8,589 nucleotides of DNA. Origin: Cocleimonas sp. GTDB lineage: Bacteria > Pseudomonadota > Gammaproteobacteria > Thiotrichales > Thiotrichaceae. Under the pieces are notes generated by a model that worked only from the letters and a program-made list of their open reading frames with translations, searched no databases and was not told the DNA's origin. Every line of letters starts with the position of its first letter. Position 1 is the stretch's first letter. The translations under genes and the position numbers were made by a program. The DNA lies in contig JAGLDQ010000016.1 of the NCBI GenBank assembly GCA_023145535.1, positions 1 through 8,589 on the forward strand, in the 5' to 3' direction. This document shows, one piece after another, positions 6,806-8,589 of the stretch.

Positions 6806-6880
6806 GATAAACCAAACCCGCTATTACATTATAAAACTTTATCACGTCTTACTTTGCTAAAGTTTTCTACAGGAGACCGT

Positions 6881-8389
6881 ATGAAATATACTCTATTTCA
6901 ATCCATACTCATTGGATTGCTTACTTTTATGCTGAGTGCAACACACGTTGTTGCTGAAACAAAAACTGAAACAACAACGGAGCCTGATAAGAAAAAATCA
7001 GCCACTGATGAAAAATACAAATTTAAACCCTCTTATATTACCGTTAAAGACCATCGCAAATTAACCCCCGAAGCATGGACTGATCCTGAAGTTTGCGCGC
7101 AATGTCATCCTCGCCAATACAAAGGTTGGGAAGGCTCAATGCATTCTAATGCGTTTAAAGATCCTGTTTTCCAAGCCTTATGGGCAATGGGCGAAAAAGC
7201 CACGGGGGGTAAGATTAGAAATCACTGTGCGGGCTGTCATTCTCCGATTGGAACCGTAACGGATACCATCAAATTTAATCCTGATGATGGGTTGCATGGT
7301 AGCTTCTCTGCCCCTAAAATTGCAGAAAATGGGGTTTCGTGTGATGTCTGTCATACGATTTCAGGTTCTAATATAAAAGATACGGCGGTGCTAGAGCACG
7401 GCAACTCTTCATTTGAAATGGATCCTGGTAAAGTAAAACGGGGGACTTTGAAGGATGCAAAATCACCTTTCCATGAGACAGAGTATTCTGAACATCACTC
7501 TAGCTCTAAGTTCTGTGGAAACTGCCACAATATCTTCCACCCTGAAAATAACTTCCCTGTTGAACGTACTTATGATGAGTGGAAGTATTCTATCTACGCA
7601 CAAAAAGGCATTCAGTGTATGGATTGCCATATGGTACCCGTTGAAACCGCTATGCGGGTTGCGGATGAGTTAAAACGTCCACATGATTTAAAGAACTCAC
7701 AAATTGGTGGTTTTGCTGGTTTAGGTGGCCCTTTCCGCCCTGTTGTTCATGACCATGCTTTTGTTGGTGGTAATGCCGTTGTCACAGAGGTAATTTCTGG
7801 TAAAAAAACAGGCAATTCAGCCGAAGCGATTAAGCGTTTACAAAGTGTTGCCTCAATTGATTTAACCCTATCAACCCAAAAAGACTCATTACATAAATTA
7901 ATTGTACGGGTTAATAATGATCGTGCAGGTCATCATTTGCCAACAAGCTTGACGGAAGTTCGCCAAATATGGCTTGAGGTCGTGGTAACCAACGATAAAG
8001 GCGTTGAATTATTCCGCTCAGGTACGATGAAAAAAGATCGCTCATTACCGAAAGGTACGGTGATTTTCAATGCTCATGCGGTTGATAAAAATGGTAAACA
8101 CACCGAGCTGCCTTGGGAAATTTCACGCTTTACCGATACCAATACGATTCCCCCTAAAGGCCATAAGGATTCAAATTATTCCTTTAATATTCCTGAGGAT
8201 AGTAAGAGTGTAACGGTATTAACCAAATTGCATTATCGCTCTTTCTCTCAACACCTATCTGATCTTCTATTAGGCAAAGATAAAGTTATTGTGCCTTCGG
8301 TTGAAATGGTCAACGTAGAGAAGAAATACCCTGTCTCACATGGAAAAATAGAAGCGGCTGCCGATGATCACAAAAAAGCAGCGCACTAA
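6881..8389 (+). CDS. Exported pentaheme c-type cytochrome, cytochrome c554-like, with C-terminal non-heme domain
   Basis: This is a secreted electron-transfer or redox protein of 502 residues; its partner and substrate are unknown. I start it at ATG 6881, five bases after AGGAGA; the frame opens at a TTG (6854) that lacks a ribosome-binding site. A Sec signal peptide ends at about residue 25 (HVVA before ET), and a charged Thr/Lys-rich linker follows. Five heme-binding motifs are seen: CAQCH (72-76), CAGCH (116-120), CDVCH (154-158), CGNCH (212-216) and CMDCH (246-250). All ten cysteines of the protein lie in these motifs. GWEGSMHSNAF (82-92) resembles the heme-ligand region of cytochrome c554 and hydroxylamine-oxidoreductase relatives. 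Residues about 300-485 have no heme motif, look beta-rich and contain AGHHLPTSLTEVR (349-361), whose histidines could be distal heme ligands. A His/Lys-rich tail closes the protein. Nitrosomonas c554 has four hemes and is about half as long, so orthology is not implied. Confidence 0.88.
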   Translation: MKYTLFQSILIGLLTFMLSATHVVAETKTETTTEPDKKKSATDEKYKFKPSYITVKDHRKLTPEAWTDPEVCAQCHPRQYKGWEGSMHSNAFKDPVFQALWAMGEKATGGKIRNHCAGCHSPIGTVTDTIKFNPDDGLHGSFSAPKIAENGVSCDVCHTISGSNIKDTAVLEHGNSSFEMDPGKVKRGTLKDAKSPFHETEYSEHHSSSKFCGNCHNIFHPENNFPVERTYDEWKYSIYAQKGIQCMDCHMVPVETAMRVADELKRPHDLKNSQIGGFAGLGGPFRPVVHDHAFVGGNAVVTEVISGKKTGNSAEAIKRLQSVASIDLTLSTQKDSLHKLIVRVNNDRAGHHLPTSLTEVRQIWLEVVVTNDKGVELFRSGTMKKDRSLPKGTVIFNAHAVDKNGKHTELPWEISRFTDTNTIPPKGHKDSNYSFNIPEDSKSVTVLTKLHYRSFSQHLSDLLLGKDKVIVPSVEMVNVEKKYPVSHGKIEAAADDHKKAAH

Positions 8390-8394
8390 GGAGG
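8388..8394 (+). promoter_or_regulatory. Perfect Shine-Dalgarno of the small repeat protein
   Basis: AAGGAGG overlaps the cytochrome stop codon (TAA, 8387-8389) and lies seven bases before ATG 8402. This is the strongest ribosome-binding site in the window. It implies the small protein is made from the cytochrome mRNA, possibly at a higher rate than the cytochrome itself. Confidence 0.8.
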
Positions 8395-8401
8395 AAGTAA
8401 A

Positions 8402-8589
8402 ATGAAGTTAGCAAAAATTATAGTCACAACCCTGCTCATTAGCACCTCTCAAATTGCGATCGCTGAAGATCCTTTTAGTCAAATGATGAACAGTGCTAAA
8501 GACATGATGCAAAGCGGCTCTAATGCCGCAAAAGATGTCATGCAAACAGGCGCTAATACGGCATCAGACGTAATGAAGTCCGCCATTAA
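8402..8589 (+). CDS. Small exported protein with 11-residue repeats, 3' end outside window (partial)
   Basis: I do not recognise the family. From ATG 8402, 62 complete codons can be read and the frame is still open at the edge; the final TAA seen there is out of frame. Residues 1-21 form a typical Sec signal peptide, with cleavage after AIA and before EDPF. The mature part soon becomes a tandem repeat with an 11-residue period: SAKDMMQSGSN (31-41), AAKDVMQTGAN (42-52), TASDVMKSAI (53-62, cut). Each unit keeps Asp, a hydrophobic residue and Met in register. Period-11 repeats of this kind usually fold as amphipathic helices, as in LEA-type or apolipoprotein-like proteins. There is no cysteine. 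It follows the pentaheme cytochrome by 12 bases with a perfect Shine-Dalgarno, so the two are almost certainly co-transcribed. A membrane- or surface-associated partner of the cytochrome is a reasonable guess, but only a guess. Confidence 0.75.
   Translation, partial: MKLAKIIVTTLLISTSQIAIAEDPFSQMMNSAKDMMQSGSNAAKDVMQTGANTASDVMKSAI
8492..8589 (+). repeat. 33-base coding repeat, about three units
   Basis: Units begin at 8492, 8525 and 8558. The protein-level period of 11 is clear, while the DNA units have drifted mainly at third codon positions (for example GACATGATG against GATGTCATG). That drift indicates an old repeat kept by selection on the protein rather than a recent slippage array. The array runs into the window edge. 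Confidence 0.65.

Larger units (their letters stand above)
6497..6880. other. Divergent control region between hemC and the cytochrome gene
   Basis: These 384 non-coding bases separate the divergent hem and cytochrome operons. They hold, left to right, the candidate hemC promoter with its inverted repeat, a TAGCG/CGCTA pair, a pyrimidine-rich stretch (about 6612-6650), the AT-rich palindrome, the FNR-type box, the TATAAA box and the cytochrome ribosome-binding site. No protein-coding frame, tRNA or terminator is apparent. The stretch 6560-6700 has no signal I can name. Confidence 0.55.

Noticed and set aside
6854..6880. A TTG start giving the cytochrome nine more N-terminal residues.
   Set aside because: There is no ribosome-binding site before it, the extension would bury the signal peptide, and ATG 6881 has AGGAGA at ideal spacing.
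8587..8589. TAA at the very end of the window, apparently closing the small repeat protein.
   Set aside because: It is out of frame with ATG 8402: the last complete codon is ATT (8585-8587) and two bases remain. The gene continues past the edge.
1..8589. CRISPR arrays, insertion sequences, tRNA or rRNA genes, phage or defence genes.
   Set aside because: I looked on both strands and found no spaced direct repeats, transposase-like frames, cloverleaf sequences or defence-type proteins; the window is core chromosome plus one cytochrome operon.

Overview
The window is typical gammaproteobacterial chromosome with an AT-leaning base composition. The best taxonomic clue is the hemC-hemD-hemX-hemY order, which is characteristic of Gammaproteobacteria. 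An AmpG-type permease, exonuclease III and a periplasmic multiheme cytochrome are also present. The overall impression fits a respiratory aquatic gammaproteobacterium, for example a methanotroph of the Methylococcales or a relative. That lineage guess is inference only; no marker gene here proves it.

Layout. Positions 1-2111 (minus strand) hold xthA followed by ampG. The two overlap by four bases (ATGA), and ampG runs off the left edge. Positions 2112-2299 are non-coding and hold a good sigma70-like promoter for xthA and a 13-bp hairpin behind hemY. Positions 2300-6496 (minus strand) are the heme-synthesis operon hemC-hemD-hemX-hemY. HemC and HemD carry out two consecutive steps, porphobilinogen to hydroxymethylbilane to uroporphyrinogen III. 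HemX and HemY are inner-membrane companions of uncertain biochemical role. Positions 6497-6880 are a divergent control region. It holds a candidate hemC promoter, two small inverted repeats, a longer AT-rich palindrome, and an FNR/CRP-family box (TTGAT-N4-GTCAA) placed at about -42 to a TATAAA box that faces right. Positions 6881-8389 (plus strand) encode an exported pentaheme c-type cytochrome. A perfect Shine-Dalgarno follows, then a small exported protein made of 11-residue repeats, cut by the right edge.

How it fits together. One arm makes the porphyrin precursor of heme and the opposite arm makes a protein that consumes five hemes per molecule. The regulatory DNA between them looks oxygen- or nitric-oxide-responsive on the cytochrome side. 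The least explained part of the window is the cytochrome plus repeat-protein pair. Everything to the left of 6500 is conventional, apart from very short or missing ribosome-binding leaders for xthA and hemC and a hairpin over a possible GTG start in front of hemD.
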